Origin: JAHDHW01 sp965220465
GTDB lineage: Bacteria; Bacteroidota; Bacteroidia; Chitinophagales; Saprospiraceae
Assembly: GCA_965220465.1 (NCBI GenBank)
Contig: CBDCPZ010000025.1
Coordinates: forward strand, 124,001-188,000
Length of the DNA: 64,000 nucleotides
Reading direction: 5' to 3'
Below are positions 9,172 to 20,580 of this stretch, piece by piece (the first letter of the stretch is position 1; each line of letters opens with the position of its first letter). Both the position numbers and the translations under genes were made by a program. The notes below the pieces were generated by a model. It saw only the letters and a program-made list of their open reading frames with translations, searched no databases and was not told the DNA's origin.

Positions 9172-12100
9172 ATGTTGATAAGAACTATACTTGTTTTCAT
9201 AGTTATAACTATAGGAATAAATAAAACATTCTCACAATGCACCAACGGTAATCAACCAGAGTGCGAATGTGAAACAGCCCCGGTGCTTTGTACTGTTGAT
9301 GAGCTTGATAATTATGAATTTTCTATGTCAAGTTACCAGCATCCCTGGGATGGCCCTTCTCCTATATGCCCCGGAGCTAATAATACGGTTTCCAATAACC
9401 CTACATGGTTTGCTTTTACGGCTTGGTGTACAGACCTGACGCTCACCGTTCATTTGTCAAACTGTCAATACAATAATGGAAATATAGGCGTACAAATTGC
9501 TGTTTTTCCAGACTGTTCTTTTACTAATCCGGTTGCCTGTAATGTGGATGTAGGTGATTGTGGTAATACCGATGATAAAACCCTGGTGATGACGGGCTTG
9601 GTGATTGGAGATGTTTACTATTTTTTGGTTGACGGATGCTCGGGCTCCTGGTGTGACATTATCATTGATGTTGAGGGTGTTTGTGGAGAAGAGGAAATAG
9701 AACCCTGGACAAACCCTGTTGATGGAGAAACTGAAGTATGTGCAGGAGATTCTGAAGGATATACTGTAGATGACTTGGCAGGAGCAGGAATATTTCATTG
9801 GTTTATTGATGGTACAGAAGTAGATCAAACAACTGACCCAACGAACACAATTACCTGGGATACACCCGGTTCGTACGAATTGTGTGTTGATGCTTCAAAT
9901 GATCCATGTGTCCCTATTACTGATGATCCACCACCTAATTGTATTACTATTAACGTATATGAAGCAAATGCCGGAACGATTACGATAACACCAAATCCTC
10001 TTTGTCCAAATGAAGTGGCTAATATTACAGTTTCAGGATATAGCACTGATCCCGAATATGCAGAATCCATAGTGGTTACTGATGCTTCAGGAGTAATTAT
10101 TCAGATACTCACTCCTCCCGATGCAACCTTTACTTCTGATCATTGCGAAACTTATCAGATTTGTAGTTACAACTATGTTATAGCAAATGGAACACCGCCT
10201 GTTATTGGAAATAATATTAATGACATAGACTGTGATGAAGAATGTTGTGATATTGAATGTGAAACGGTTTCTTTTGAAGATGACGAGGTACCTGAGTTCC
10301 CGAATGCACCTGGGAATCTTACTTTGACTTGTGCAGATTTGATTCCTGCAATGGAGGATCAGGAATGGACAGACAATTGTGATGGATCCGGGATGGTTCC
10401 TGGTACAGAAACTGGCTCTGCAACTTTATGCGACGGTGGAACGCTCACCAGAACATGGGAATATACTGATGTTTGTGATAATGTCGGAACACATGTCCAA
10501 ACCATAACAGTGGAACCAACGCCTCCTCCGGCTTTCGATAATCCACCCGGTGATGAAACCTTAGATTGTGATAATATTCCTACCAATGGACCAGATTTAA
10601 ATTATACCAACAATGGCCAGGGAGCATGTTTAGTCGAAGGGACAATAACTCCAGAAGAAACCGGAAGTGCTGACATCTGCGGTGGAACGATTACCTATAC
10701 CTGGGATTTTACAGATGAGTGTGGAAACAATATCAATCATGTTCAAAATATAACAATTACTCCGGCTCCGGAACCGGAGTTTATCAATCCACCAGCTGAT
10801 GTCACTTTAGATTGTGATAATATCCCAACCAACGGGCCGGATCTGGATTATACCAATAATGGATCGGGCGCTTGTTTAATCGAAGGAACTATTTCTCCAG
10901 CAGAGTCTGGAAGTGCTGATATATGTGGTGGAACGATTACCTATACCTGGGATTTTACAGATGAATGTGGAAACAACATCAATCATGTTCAAAATGTAGT
11001 TATTGAACCGGCTCCACAAGCAGAATTTATCAATCCACCACCGGATGTCACTGTTGATTGTGATAATATTCCTCCAACCCCACCCGCGCTGGATTATACC
11101 AACAATGCCTCTGGAGATTGTCTCCACGAAGGAAGTGTTTCACCAACTCAATCAGGAAGTGCGGATATTTGTGGTGGCGACATTACTTTTACGTGGGAAT
11201 TTACTGATCCCTGTGGAAACCCTATCCACCACATGCAAAATGTTATTGTTATACCAGCGGATGCACCGGAATTTATCAATCCACCAGCTGATGTTACTTT
11301 AGATTGTGATAATATTCCAACTAACGGACCAGATCTGGATTATACCAATAATGGGCCGGGTGCTTGTTTAATCGAAGGCACTATTTCTCCAACGGAGTCT
11401 GGAAGCGCTGATATATGTGGCGGAACAATTACCTATACCTGGGATTTTACCGATGAGTGTGGAAACAATATTAATCATGTACAAAATGTAGTTATCGAAC
11501 CAGCTCCGGAACCTGAATTCATCAACCCTCCAGGTGACATGACTTTCGATTGCGACAATATCCCTACAAGTGGAGTGGATTTAGATTATACTAATAATGG
11601 AACGGGTGCCTGTTTGTTTGAAGGCACTATTTCACCAGTCGAATCCGGAAGTGCTGATATATGTGGTGGAACGATTACTTATACCTGGGATTTTGTAGAT
11701 CCTTGTGGTAATAGTATCAATCACGTTCAAAACATCACCATTGATCCCGCTCCGGAGCCTGTATTTATTAATCCGCCTGCTGATGTTACTTTGGATTGCG
11801 AAAATATTCCAAACAGTGCTCCGGATTTGGATTATACTAACAACGGGCAAGGAGATTGTTTGTTTGAAGGAACCATTTCTCCTACACAATCCGGAAGTGC
11901 TGATCTCTGTGGTGGTATCATTACTTTTCATTGGCAATATATTGATCCATGTGGAAACGGAATTCAGCATCTTCAGACTATTACTATTGAACCGGCACCT
12001 GAACCTGAATTTATCAATCCACCGGCTGATATCACATTAGATTGCGATAACATTCCATCTAGTGGACCAGATCTTGATTATACCAATAATAGCTCAGGAA

Positions 12101-15100
12101 ATTGCTTAATCGAAGGTACTGTTTCTCCTACACAATCCGGAAGCGCTGATATATGTGGCGGAACGATTACCTATACCTGGAGCTATACTGACGTTTGTGG
12201 AAATACCATCCATCATGCCCAAAATATTGAGATCACTCCTGCACCGGATATCATGTTTCTCAATCCACCAATAGACTATACCACTTCTTGTGATAATGTG
12301 CCGGGAAATCCGGGTCCTTTAGATTTTACTAATAATGGAACCGGAAATTGTTTGATTGAAGGAACTGCTGATCCTATTATGTCAGGTTCATACGATGAAT
12401 GTGGAGGTACTATTTCTTTTACCTGGGAACATACAAGTGAATGTGGGCAAACGATAACTCATGTTCAGAATGTTAATATCGAACCTGCTCCTCAAGCTCA
12501 ATTTGTCGGCAATCTACCTCAAGCTATTACAGTTGACTGTGGCAGTGTCCCTTCACTACCACCTCCTTTAAATTATACCAATAATGCAAGTGGACAATGT
12601 TTAATTGAAGGATCACAAAATGCAACACAATCCGGAAGTTACAATGAATGTGGAGGAACCATCATTTTTACGTGGCAATTTATTGATGATTGTAATCGGA
12701 CAATTACTCATACACAAAATGTAACCGTAGAGCCGGCGCCTGAGGCTGCCTTTACCAATTTACCGGGACCAATCACATTAGATTGTTCTGAGGTACCACC
12801 ATCGCCTCCTCCTTTAAATTATACAAATAATCTAACTGGTCCCTGTCAAATTAGTGGAGCTGTTAATGGAATACAATCCGGTTCTTATAATTCCTGCGGT
12901 GGAACCATCACCTATAATTGGGTATTTACAGATGATTGCAATCGAACAATTTCACATTCTCAAGTTGTAACAATCAACGCATCATCGGATCCGCATTTTA
13001 CATTCTTTCCTCCGGATGTTACCATAAACTGTGATGAAGATCCGCCGCCTTTAACCAATTTACCTTATACCAATGATGAAACAGGTCCTTGTGCCATTAC
13101 CGGTTCTGTTGCTCCAACCATAATCTTTATTGATGATCTTACACAGGAATATTATTGGACTTATACCAATCCCTGCAATCAATTTACTATCGAACATACT
13201 CAGGTTATTTCTCAAAACCCAACTCCTGAGATTACGATAGATCCTAATCAGGCAGTTATTTGTGAAGGAGAATTCTTTGATCTTTCAACGATTTCGGTTA
13301 CTGATGCAAATAATACAAATCCGGTCATTACCTATCACTTTGGAACTCCTGCTACTACCAACAATCAATTGCAAAACCCAAATGTCAATCCACCGCAATC
13401 CATAACCTATTATATTTTAGGAACAAACAGCTTTGGTTGTACTGATGAGGCTCCTTTTTCATTGATTGTTGAAGAACCGCCATTTGCGGGGCTTGATGGT
13501 TTTGGATCTGTTTGCTACACCAATGCATCCAATGTCAATTTGTTTGATTTTTTACTTGGTAATCCTCTTCAATTCGGACAATGGTTAGACAATAACAATT
13601 ATGGGATTAATGTATCAAATCCATATAATGTCAACTTTGATGGTTTCCCTGCTGGCATTTACATGTTTGATTATGTCATGCCTTCAAATGGAGAGTGTCC
13701 GGATGATGTAGCTACCGCAACGGTTGAAATACTGCCGGAAGTCGAGATCGAAATATTATCCATTGCTTGTTCCGGAGATCCCGATTTTTATGAAATAGTG
13801 GTCAACACCAATGGTTATGTAATTGCACCAAATCAAGGAACGGTAACAGATTTAGGAAACAACCAAATTATAATAACCGATATACCTATTGATAATTCGA
13901 TATCAATTGTTGCTTTCGACCCTTTAAATACTTTATGCTTAATCACCATTTCCGTCAATCCACCAAATTGCGATTGTCCAACTGTTCCTCCACCAACAAA
14001 TAATGGCAATGCATCTATTTGTGAAGGAGATGTAAATCCTGAACTATCAGTAACTGTTGGTGCAAATGAAACTGCCAATTGGTACAGCGATGCTGCAGGA
14101 ACTAATCTTTTATTGGGTGGAAGTACCACCTATACTTCAGAAGAAACCCTTGCCGGAGTATATATTTATTACACAGAGGCTGAAAACCTTTTGGATGGCT
14201 GTTTGAGTTCAATTTTAACGCCGGTTCAGTTTACAATTTTTGCTAATCCTACCGGTACTGATGCCCAATTGGAGGAATGTGATGATGATGGTGATGGTTT
14301 TGACATTTTCAATTTGACCGAAGCAGAAGATTTGATAAGTACTAATCCAGCCCATTCTTTTACTTTTTATGAAACTCTTTTAGATGCTCAAAACGGTGAA
14401 AATCCGCTCTCGGTAAATTATACAAATATTGCTACTCCAACGCAGGAATTATTTGTTGTGATTACTAACCAGCAAAATTGCGAGAGCATCGTGTCGCTTA
14501 CATTAGTGGTCAATCCCTTACCCTCAATTAGCCTGGATATTGCTGACGAAGCTTGTTTGGGAGATGGAAACGGAAGTGTAACTGTGACTTCACCAGGAGG
14601 GATTAATTATAGTCTGGATAACATTAACTGGACAACCGGAACTTTGTTTGAAGATCTTGCTTCAGGTAGTTATACCGTTTATGTTGAAAGTGACAACGAC
14701 TGCATTGCTTCTGAGGATTTTGATATCGCTCCCGGCTTGCAAATGGAACTGACTTCTTTTGATATAAATTGTGATGATAATGGAACGGCAAGTGATGCAA
14801 ATGATGATTTTTATACCATTACATTTACAGTAAATAACTCTCTGAACGCTCCGGGAACCTACACTGTAAATGATGGAACCGGAGATTTGGGTACTTTTAA
14901 TTACGGTGATGCGGAGTCGATAACGATTCCGGCCATGGGGCAAACACTTGTGCTGACCTTTGCAGATGATGCACTGGGTTGTTCCATCGAACAAACCGTT
15001 GGTCCTTTAAGTTCCTGTTCCACAGACTGTACCATTACCATAAATCAACTGGATTATGAATGTTCTGATAATGGAACACCTTCTAACCCTGCGGATGATA

Positions 15101-18100
15101 TTTATACGATTTCAATAAGTGCTTCTGCAATCAACGGATCAGCAAACAACACTTATAATGTTTTAATTGATGGTGTTTTAACTTACAACTACACTTATGA
15201 TATAGTTTCAACTTTTACGCTGCCGGCTAATGGTGGATCTCCCATTATTTTGGTTGTAGACAATCAGGATGACCAGTGTCAGGCTAGTCAAAGTATTGGA
15301 CCTTTGGTTTCCTGTTCAGATCTCTGTGTTATTAGTTTTACCGGGTTGACCTCTCTTTGTAACGATAATGGTACTGTGTCAAACCAGGCAGATGATTTTT
15401 ATGAAGTAACGATCAACGCTTCTGCTTTAAATGGTAGCCCAACAAATAATTTTATAGTGCTTGTTGATGGAACGCCTTCGGGCACTTTTGTATACGGAAC
15501 CGGCGGAACTATTTCAATACCAGCTGACGGCGGCAGTCCGATAATTACTATAGTTGATGAAACGGATGACAATTGTTCCGCCGAACAACAAATCGGGCCT
15601 CTTGATCCATGTACGGACGAATGTACGATAACTGCAACGGTAAGTAATATTGATTGTGATAACCAGGGTACAGAAAACGATTCTGGCGATGACACTTACA
15701 CTTTTGACCTATTCATTACTGGTCAAAATGTATCAGATGGCTGGGTAACCGATGATGCCAATTATTCAGGGAATTATGGCGAACTTTTATCGCTCGGTCC
15801 ATTTTTGATCAGTGATGGCAACCAGGTTTTAGTTATTTTGGATAATGATAATCCCGAATGTACCACTCAGGTCACTGCCACTGCACCGCCGCCTTGTTCT
15901 GCTCCTTGTGAGCTTGATATTACACAATTAGATCTTTTTTGCAACGACAACGGAACCATTTCAATCCTGACCGATGATTTTTATGAAATAACCATTAATG
16001 CCTCTGCAACGAATGGTGCTAATAATTTCATCGTTTTGGTTGATGGCGTTGAAGCGGATATTTTTCCTTACGGAACCGGTGGAACAATAACCCTTCCTGC
16101 CGATGGTAGCAGCCCAACAATTACGGTTGTGGACGAAATCGCAGATTATTGTACAGATGAGCAGCAGATAGGGCCTTTAGAGGTTTGCAACGATCCTTGT
16201 GATATTTCAGCAACTATCACCAATATTGAATGTGACGATGAAGGAACTACCGTTGACCCTGATGATGACACCTATACTTTCGAGTTAGTCGTTACCGGTG
16301 TGAATACATCCGCAGGCTGGGAACTGGATGATCAAAGCGCTTCGGGCAACTATGGCCAGGTAATCGTTTTTGGGCCATTTCTGATTAGCGATGGGGACCA
16401 AGTTTTAACCATTTTAGATAGTGAAAACCCGGATTGTAGTTTTGAAATAACCGCTGTTGCTCCTCCAACTTGTTCTGACGAATGTGAACTTAATATTACT
16501 CTTTTGACTGTATTTTGTAATGACAACGGAACTGTTTCTGATCAAAACGATGATTTTTATGAAATAACGATCAATGCAGCTGCAATCAACGGAGGTCCAA
16601 ACAATAACTTTGATGTTTTAGTAGATGGAATGCCTTCTGGAAATTTTGCCTACGGTACGGGTGGAACGATATCAATTCCTGCTGATGGTAGCAGCCCGAC
16701 CATTACTATTGTTGATGAATCAATCGCAACTTGTAGCGAACAACAACAAGTTGGACCACTAGTTCCTTGTACGGATGAATGTCAGATTAATGCGAATATC
16801 ACTAATATCTTGTGCAATAATCAAGGCACCGGAAATGATTCAAGTGATGATACTTATACTTTCAATTTATTTGTCACCGGTCAAAACACCTCAACAGGCT
16901 GGATATCGGACGATGGAAATTTTTCTGGTGTTTATGGCGTTTCTCAGCAATTGGGGCCATTTTTAATTTTAAACGGTAATCAGTTTATTACCATATTGGA
17001 TAGTGCTAACCCGGATTGTAACCTACAAATTACAGCAATTGCTCCTCCGCCTTGTTCGGATTGCCCACAATCTGCTGATGCAGGAGCAGGAGGAACATTG
17101 GATTGTGACAACACTTCCGTTATTTTGACTGCTACTTCTTCAGAACCCGGAACTTATTTGTGGACAGGACCAAATATGTTTGAGGAAACAACTCTGTCTG
17201 TTACTGCTACGGAACCCGGAACTTATTATTTCACTGCAACTTATTCCAACAACTGTTTTATTGAAGATAGCGTAGTCGTTGAAATAAACGGAGTAATTCC
17301 TTCCGTGAATGCTGGTCCTGATCAAATCATTACTTGTGATGTTACCGAAGTTTATCTGGATGGTTCTTTAAGTAGTCAGGGTATAGATATTTTATACAAT
17401 TGGACGGATGAAACTGGTGATACCATCAGCCAAGATATTGGTGTGATAGTTACATCCGGAGGCACCTATTACTTGCAACTGACAGACACAAGTACAGGCT
17501 GTATTTCAGCAATTGATGCAGTCGAGGTTATTGATAGTACCGCATTGCCGATAGCTATTATTTATGCTGAACCACAAAATATTCTTGATTGTACCGTTAG
17601 TAGTATTCTGCTGTATACTATTGACCAGGAAAATGTTTCCTATACCTGGGGATCTTCCGGTGGCTCATCAACGGTTGATCAGATTACTATTTCAGAACCG
17701 GATACCTATACTTTGCTTGCTGTTGATACGATAACAGGATGTGAAAATTCAGACTTTATTATTATCGAAGATTTACAAGATTATCCGTTTGTAAACCTCA
17801 ATTCACCGGATACCTTGAGTTGTTATTTTCCGGAGATAATCATTGATGCTTCAGGTTCACAAACAGGTGTTGATGTTATTTACAATTGGTATGATGGATC
17901 GAACAACCTTATCATTGGTGAAAATGGAGACACACTACTTGTAAACGTGGAAGGGTTTTATTATTTACAATTAATCGACACAATCAATGGTTGTGAAAAT
18001 ATGGATAGTGTTTATGTAGAAAGTCTGTTGGATCAAATCCCAACTGCTTCTATTGACCAAACAGGTGCTTTGGATTGTAATAATTCAAGCCTTGTTTTGG

Positions 18101-19575
18101 ATGGATCAGCCTCTTCTCCGTTCAATAATTTAATTTTTGAATGGACAACTTCCAATGGTAACTTTATTTCCGGAGAAGATACACCCAATCCTGAAATTGA
18201 CCAGGCTGGTGTTTATATTTTAACAGTAACTGACATCATCAGTGGATGTACTAATTCGGAATCCATTACCATTTCGATAGATATGGATCAGCCGGTTGTT
18301 GTAATCCTAGCTCCGGGTTTCATTAATTGTTATAATCCACAAATTGAAATCGACGCCAGCAACTCAACTGTCATTGGAAATTTGAGTTATTCATGGATTT
18401 CTGATCCTCCCGGAGGTATTTCCGGAGGAAATAATACACTAACTCCTACTATTGATCAGGGCGGAACTTATACTTTAACTATTACAAATCTGGACAACGG
18501 TTGTACAGACACTGGATCGATTGAAGTTGATGAAGATACTGAAATTCCAGCTGCTGTAGCAAATGTAGCCGATCAGCTTGATTGTATTACCGAAGAAGTA
18601 CAGCTGAATGGAAACGGCTCCTCAACTGGCTCTGAGTATGTTTATTCATGGACTGGAGTTGGAATCGTTGGTGGAAACACTACACTTCAACCTGTTGTAA
18701 ACCAGCCAGGGAACTATACGCTTACCGTTTTAAATACACAAAATGGTTGTTTAAATACAGACGAGGTTATTGTTATTGAAATTACAGATATTCCCGTTGG
18801 AATGGAGGCAATAGTCAATTCACCAGTTTGCTACGGCGAAAGAGGCAGCATTGAGATTATTGCGATTGAAGGTGGAGAAGAACCCTATATTTATTCAATA
18901 AATGATGGTGAAACATTCTTTCCATTTGGTTTCTTTAATTCTCTTCAGCCAGGAGATTATAGTGTTTTGATTCAAGATGCCAACGGATGCGAGTACGAAG
19001 AATTTTTCTTTATTCCAAGTGTTCCTGAGCTCATCGTCAATATCGATCCTGAGATTACTATCCTGCTTGGAGAATCGGATCAAATCATTGCATTTGTTAA
19101 TATTCCCGATCCAATGATTGATACCATTGTTTGGTCACCCGTAGAAGGATTGAGTTGCACAAATTGTCTTGACCCTTTCGTCATGCCTTTAGATGAAATT
19201 GCTTATACGGTGACCGTGACTGACCTAGATGGCTGTACAGCTTCAGATCAAATTATATTAAGAGTGAAAAAAGACAGGGACGTATTTATTCCAAACGTTT
19301 TCTCTCCGCACAACAATGATGGGATAAATGATGAATTTATGATTTTTGGTAATGAAAAGGTTATCGTAAAAATAAATTCTTTTCAGGTCTTTGATCGCTG
19401 GGGTGAATTGGTTTGGGAAGATTTCGATTTCCAGCCAAATGATCCTTCGCGTAGTTGGGATGGAAAATTAAAAGGAGAACCAATGAATCCGGCAGTCTTT
19501 GTCTACTGGGCAGAAATTGAATTTATCGATGGTGTGAAAAAATTGTACAAAGGAGACGTTACGCTCATGAGGTAA
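9172..19575 (+). CDS. Giant multi-repeat T9SS adhesin (3467 aa, type B sorting domain)
   Basis: Signal peptide MLIRTILVFIVITIGINKTFSQ, then a Cys-rich N-terminal domain (to about residue 170) and PKD-like material. Residues about 453-1280 are ten or so copies of an ~82-residue module with hallmarks NPPADVTLDCDNIP, LDYTNN, SGSADICGG and TYTWDF. Residues about 1856-2633 alternate two other modules (CNDNGT...DDFYEITINA and TNI.CD.QGT...DDTYTF). Residues about 2634-3220 hold immunoglobulin/PKD-like units (LDCNNSSLVLDGSAS). The last ~100 residues are the gliding-motility-associated type B sorting domain (FIPNVFSPHNNDGINDEF ... FDRWGELVW ... GDVTLMR). It is predicted to be a surface or matrix adhesin exported by T9SS, probably with a PorP/SprF-type partner. 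Paired cysteines recur in every module, so disulfides are likely. Ligand unknown. Confidence 0.92.
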   Translation: MLIRTILVFIVITIGINKTFSQCTNGNQPECECETAPVLCTVDELDNYEFSMSSYQHPWDGPSPICPGANNTVSNNPTWFAFTAWCTDLTLTVHLSNCQYNNGNIGVQIAVFPDCSFTNPVACNVDVGDCGNTDDKTLVMTGLVIGDVYYFLVDGCSGSWCDIIIDVEGVCGEEEIEPWTNPVDGETEVCAGDSEGYTVDDLAGAGIFHWFIDGTEVDQTTDPTNTITWDTPGSYELCVDASNDPCVPITDDPPPNCITINVYEANAGTITITPNPLCPNEVANITVSGYSTDPEYAESIVVTDASGVIIQILTPPDATFTSDHCETYQICSYNYVIANGTPPVIGNNINDIDCDEECCDIECETVSFEDDEVPEFPNAPGNLTLTCADLIPAMEDQEWTDNCDGSGMVPGTETGSATLCDGGTLTRTWEYTDVCDNVGTHVQTITVEPTPPPAFDNPPGDETLDCDNIPTNGPDLNYTNNGQGACLVEGTITPEETGSADICGGTITYTWDFTDECGNNINHVQNITITPAPEPEFINPPADVTLDCDNIPTNGPDLDYTNNGSGACLIEGTISPAESGSADICGGTITYTWDFTDECGNNINHVQNVVIEPAPQAEFINPPPDVTVDCDNIPPTPPALDYTNNASGDCLHEGSVSPTQSGSADICGGDITFTWEFTDPCGNPIHHMQNVIVIPADAPEFINPPADVTLDCDNIPTNGPDLDYTNNGPGACLIEGTISPTESGSADICGGTITYTWDFTDECGNNINHVQNVVIEPAPEPEFINPPGDMTFDCDNIPTSGVDLDYTNNGTGACLFEGTISPVESGSADICGGTITYTWDFVDPCGNSINHVQNITIDPAPEPVFINPPADVTLDCENIPNSAPDLDYTNNGQGDCLFEGTISPTQSGSADLCGGIITFHWQYIDPCGNGIQHLQTITIEPAPEPEFINPPADITLDCDNIPSSGPDLDYTNNSSGNCLIEGTVSPTQSGSADICGGTITYTWSYTDVCGNTIHHAQNIEITPAPDIMFLNPPIDYTTSCDNVPGNPGPLDFTNNGTGNCLIEGTADPIMSGSYDECGGTISFTWEHTSECGQTITHVQNVNIEPAPQAQFVGNLPQAITVDCGSVPSLPPPLNYTNNASGQCLIEGSQNATQSGSYNECGGTIIFTWQFIDDCNRTITHTQNVTVEPAPEAAFTNLPGPITLDCSEVPPSPPPLNYTNNLTGPCQISGAVNGIQSGSYNSCGGTITYNWVFTDDCNRTISHSQVVTINASSDPHFTFFPPDVTINCDEDPPPLTNLPYTNDETGPCAITGSVAPTIIFIDDLTQEYYWTYTNPCNQFTIEHTQVISQNPTPEITIDPNQAVICEGEFFDLSTISVTDANNTNPVITYHFGTPATTNNQLQNPNVNPPQSITYYILGTNSFGCTDEAPFSLIVEEPPFAGLDGFGSVCYTNASNVNLFDFLLGNPLQFGQWLDNNNYGINVSNPYNVNFDGFPAGIYMFDYVMPSNGECPDDVATATVEILPEVEIEILSIACSGDPDFYEIVVNTNGYVIAPNQGTVTDLGNNQIIITDIPIDNSISIVAFDPLNTLCLITISVNPPNCDCPTVPPPTNNGNASICEGDVNPELSVTVGANETANWYSDAAGTNLLLGGSTTYTSEETLAGVYIYYTEAENLLDGCLSSILTPVQFTIFANPTGTDAQLEECDDDGDGFDIFNLTEAEDLISTNPAHSFTFYETLLDAQNGENPLSVNYTNIATPTQELFVVITNQQNCESIVSLTLVVNPLPSISLDIADEACLGDGNGSVTVTSPGGINYSLDNINWTTGTLFEDLASGSYTVYVESDNDCIASEDFDIAPGLQMELTSFDINCDDNGTASDANDDFYTITFTVNNSLNAPGTYTVNDGTGDLGTFNYGDAESITIPAMGQTLVLTFADDALGCSIEQTVGPLSSCSTDCTITINQLDYECSDNGTPSNPADDIYTISISASAINGSANNTYNVLIDGVLTYNYTYDIVSTFTLPANGGSPIILVVDNQDDQCQASQSIGPLVSCSDLCVISFTGLTSLCNDNGTVSNQADDFYEVTINASALNGSPTNNFIVLVDGTPSGTFVYGTGGTISIPADGGSPIITIVDETDDNCSAEQQIGPLDPCTDECTITATVSNIDCDNQGTENDSGDDTYTFDLFITGQNVSDGWVTDDANYSGNYGELLSLGPFLISDGNQVLVILDNDNPECTTQVTATAPPPCSAPCELDITQLDLFCNDNGTISILTDDFYEITINASATNGANNFIVLVDGVEADIFPYGTGGTITLPADGSSPTITVVDEIADYCTDEQQIGPLEVCNDPCDISATITNIECDDEGTTVDPDDDTYTFELVVTGVNTSAGWELDDQSASGNYGQVIVFGPFLISDGDQVLTILDSENPDCSFEITAVAPPTCSDECELNITLLTVFCNDNGTVSDQNDDFYEITINAAAINGGPNNNFDVLVDGMPSGNFAYGTGGTISIPADGSSPTITIVDESIATCSEQQQVGPLVPCTDECQINANITNILCNNQGTGNDSSDDTYTFNLFVTGQNTSTGWISDDGNFSGVYGVSQQLGPFLILNGNQFITILDSANPDCNLQITAIAPPPCSDCPQSADAGAGGTLDCDNTSVILTATSSEPGTYLWTGPNMFEETTLSVTATEPGTYYFTATYSNNCFIEDSVVVEINGVIPSVNAGPDQIITCDVTEVYLDGSLSSQGIDILYNWTDETGDTISQDIGVIVTSGGTYYLQLTDTSTGCISAIDAVEVIDSTALPIAIIYAEPQNILDCTVSSILLYTIDQENVSYTWGSSGGSSTVDQITISEPDTYTLLAVDTITGCENSDFIIIEDLQDYPFVNLNSPDTLSCYFPEIIIDASGSQTGVDVIYNWYDGSNNLIIGENGDTLLVNVEGFYYLQLIDTINGCENMDSVYVESLLDQIPTASIDQTGALDCNNSSLVLDGSASSPFNNLIFEWTTSNGNFISGEDTPNPEIDQAGVYILTVTDIISGCTNSESITISIDMDQPVVVILAPGFINCYNPQIEIDASNSTVIGNLSYSWISDPPGGISGGNNTLTPTIDQGGTYTLTITNLDNGCTDTGSIEVDEDTEIPAAVANVADQLDCITEEVQLNGNGSSTGSEYVYSWTGVGIVGGNTTLQPVVNQPGNYTLTVLNTQNGCLNTDEVIVIEITDIPVGMEAIVNSPVCYGERGSIEIIAIEGGEEPYIYSINDGETFFPFGFFNSLQPGDYSVLIQDANGCEYEEFFFIPSVPELIVNIDPEITILLGESDQIIAFVNIPDPMIDTIVWSPVEGLSCTNCLDPFVMPLDEIAYTVTVTDLDGCTASDQIILRVKKDRDVFIPNVFSPHNNDGINDEFMIFGNEKVIVKINSFQVFDRWGELVWEDFDFQPNDPSRSWDGKLKGEPMNPAVFVYWAEIEFIDGVKKLYKGDVTLMR
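10530..13010 (+). repeat. ~246-bp tandem coding repeats in the giant adhesin
   Basis: About ten in-frame copies of an ~82-codon unit recur between 10530 and 13010, each with an LDCDNIP-like motif, an YTNN motif and a C-GG-TITYTW motif. Central copies (about 10790-11760) are the most similar to each other. Copies toward both ends are more divergent, the pattern expected when an array expands and contracts from its middle. Confidence 0.85.
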
Positions 19576-19579
19576 ATAA

Positions 19580-19625
19580 AAAAAGAGGCTGTCTCAAAAG
19601 TTAAGGTTGAGACAGCCTCTTTTTT
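19580..19625 (+). terminator. Perfect 17-bp hairpin after the adhesin; also the likely left end of the adjacent IS
   Basis: Arms 19580-19596 and 19609-19625 are perfect complements (AAAAAGAGGCTGTCTCA and its reverse complement) around a loop of about 12 bases, ending in a T run. It sits 4 bases after the adhesin stop codon and acts by shape as an intrinsic terminator. The GAGGCTGTCTCAAAAG core also matches, from memory, the typical terminal sequence of IS1182-family elements, and a transposase remnant starts 40 bases later. The hairpin may therefore belong to the IS. Confidence 0.75.
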
Positions 19626-19662
19626 GGTTCTGAAATAGAACTCAATTTCGTATCTTAAAGGT

Positions 19663-20580
19663 ATGAAAAAAGTAAAGCAAAAGCACCACAATGTGGTAGT
19701 GTTCAAGCCTTACGAACAAAACCAAATGTGGTTACTCCCACTAAGTTTAGGGGAATTAATCCCCTCCAATCACATAGTAAGATTAGTCAATGATGCCATA
19801 GAGGGCATGGATATGTCAACACTGGTTCATGCTTATGAAGGCGGAGGAGCAGCGACTATCATTCCAAGCTGTTGGTCAAGGCCCTGGTAAATTGTTACAT
19901 AGAGAAGTTGTATTCCTCACGGCGTATTGAAAAAGTATTGAAGGAGAACATTTATTTTTGTGGCTATGCGGGATGCAGCAACCGGATCACAATACCATTA
20001 ACCGCTTTCGCAAGGGGCAGTTAAAAGAAAGGCTAAAAGATGTTTTTGCCCAGGTATTGCTGTTATTAATAGAACAAGGCTTTGTGAGGATAGAAGATAC
20101 CATGTTGATGGGACGAAAATAGAGTCGGTAGCGAATCGTTATACCTTCGTATGGGCTAAGAACGAGGCGCGCTACAAGGCTGGTTTGCTGGAAAAGATCT
20201 TTATTGGTTGAACAAATAGAACAAACCAACAAGGAGGAACAAGGGGAAAAGGAAGAAAAAAAGGAAAACGGGGGATGAGCAAAGGACACCACAAATAAAA
20301 GATAGTCTGGCGCTACAACAAACCATTGAACGGATCAAGGATCAATTGGAAGAACAAATGGGTAAGAGTAAAAAACTCAAGCTGGGTTATAATATTCAAA
20401 TCGGGACATCCGATCAATTCATTATTAACTATACGATCTATCGAAGCAGTACAGACTGGCTGGTATTTATTGAACACATGGAAGATACAGAGCAAGTTTT
20501 ACAAAGCATTGCCCAGTCTTTACCCCAAAGAGGAATTGGAGATGCCGGTTATGGTTCTGAACAAAAGACAGTATCCTAAA
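19663..20580 (+). pseudogene. Decayed IS1182-family transposase
   Basis: The first 60 codons read cleanly (MKKVKQKHHNVVVFKPYEQN, LGELIPSNHIVRLVNDAIE), the N-terminus of IS1182-type transposases. The frame then breaks near 19855. Translation in changing frames recovers family motifs: KALVNCYIEKLYSSRRIEKV, WLCGMQQPDHNTINRFRKG, KDVFAQVLLLLIEQGFV, HVDGTKIESVANRYTFVWAK, and near the end LGYNIQIGTSDQFIINYTIY. At least four indels are needed. The remnant of ~920 bases is shorter than the usual 1.4-1.6 kb reading frame, so the C-terminal third is lost. A weak match to the opposite terminal repeat (TTTTGAGACT) lies near 20733. It is not functional. Confidence 0.88.

Noticed and set aside
10876..12040. 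Open frames on both strands inside the giant adhesin
   Set aside because: They recur with the 246-bp repeat period and encode no consistent domain, so they are shadows of the adhesin.
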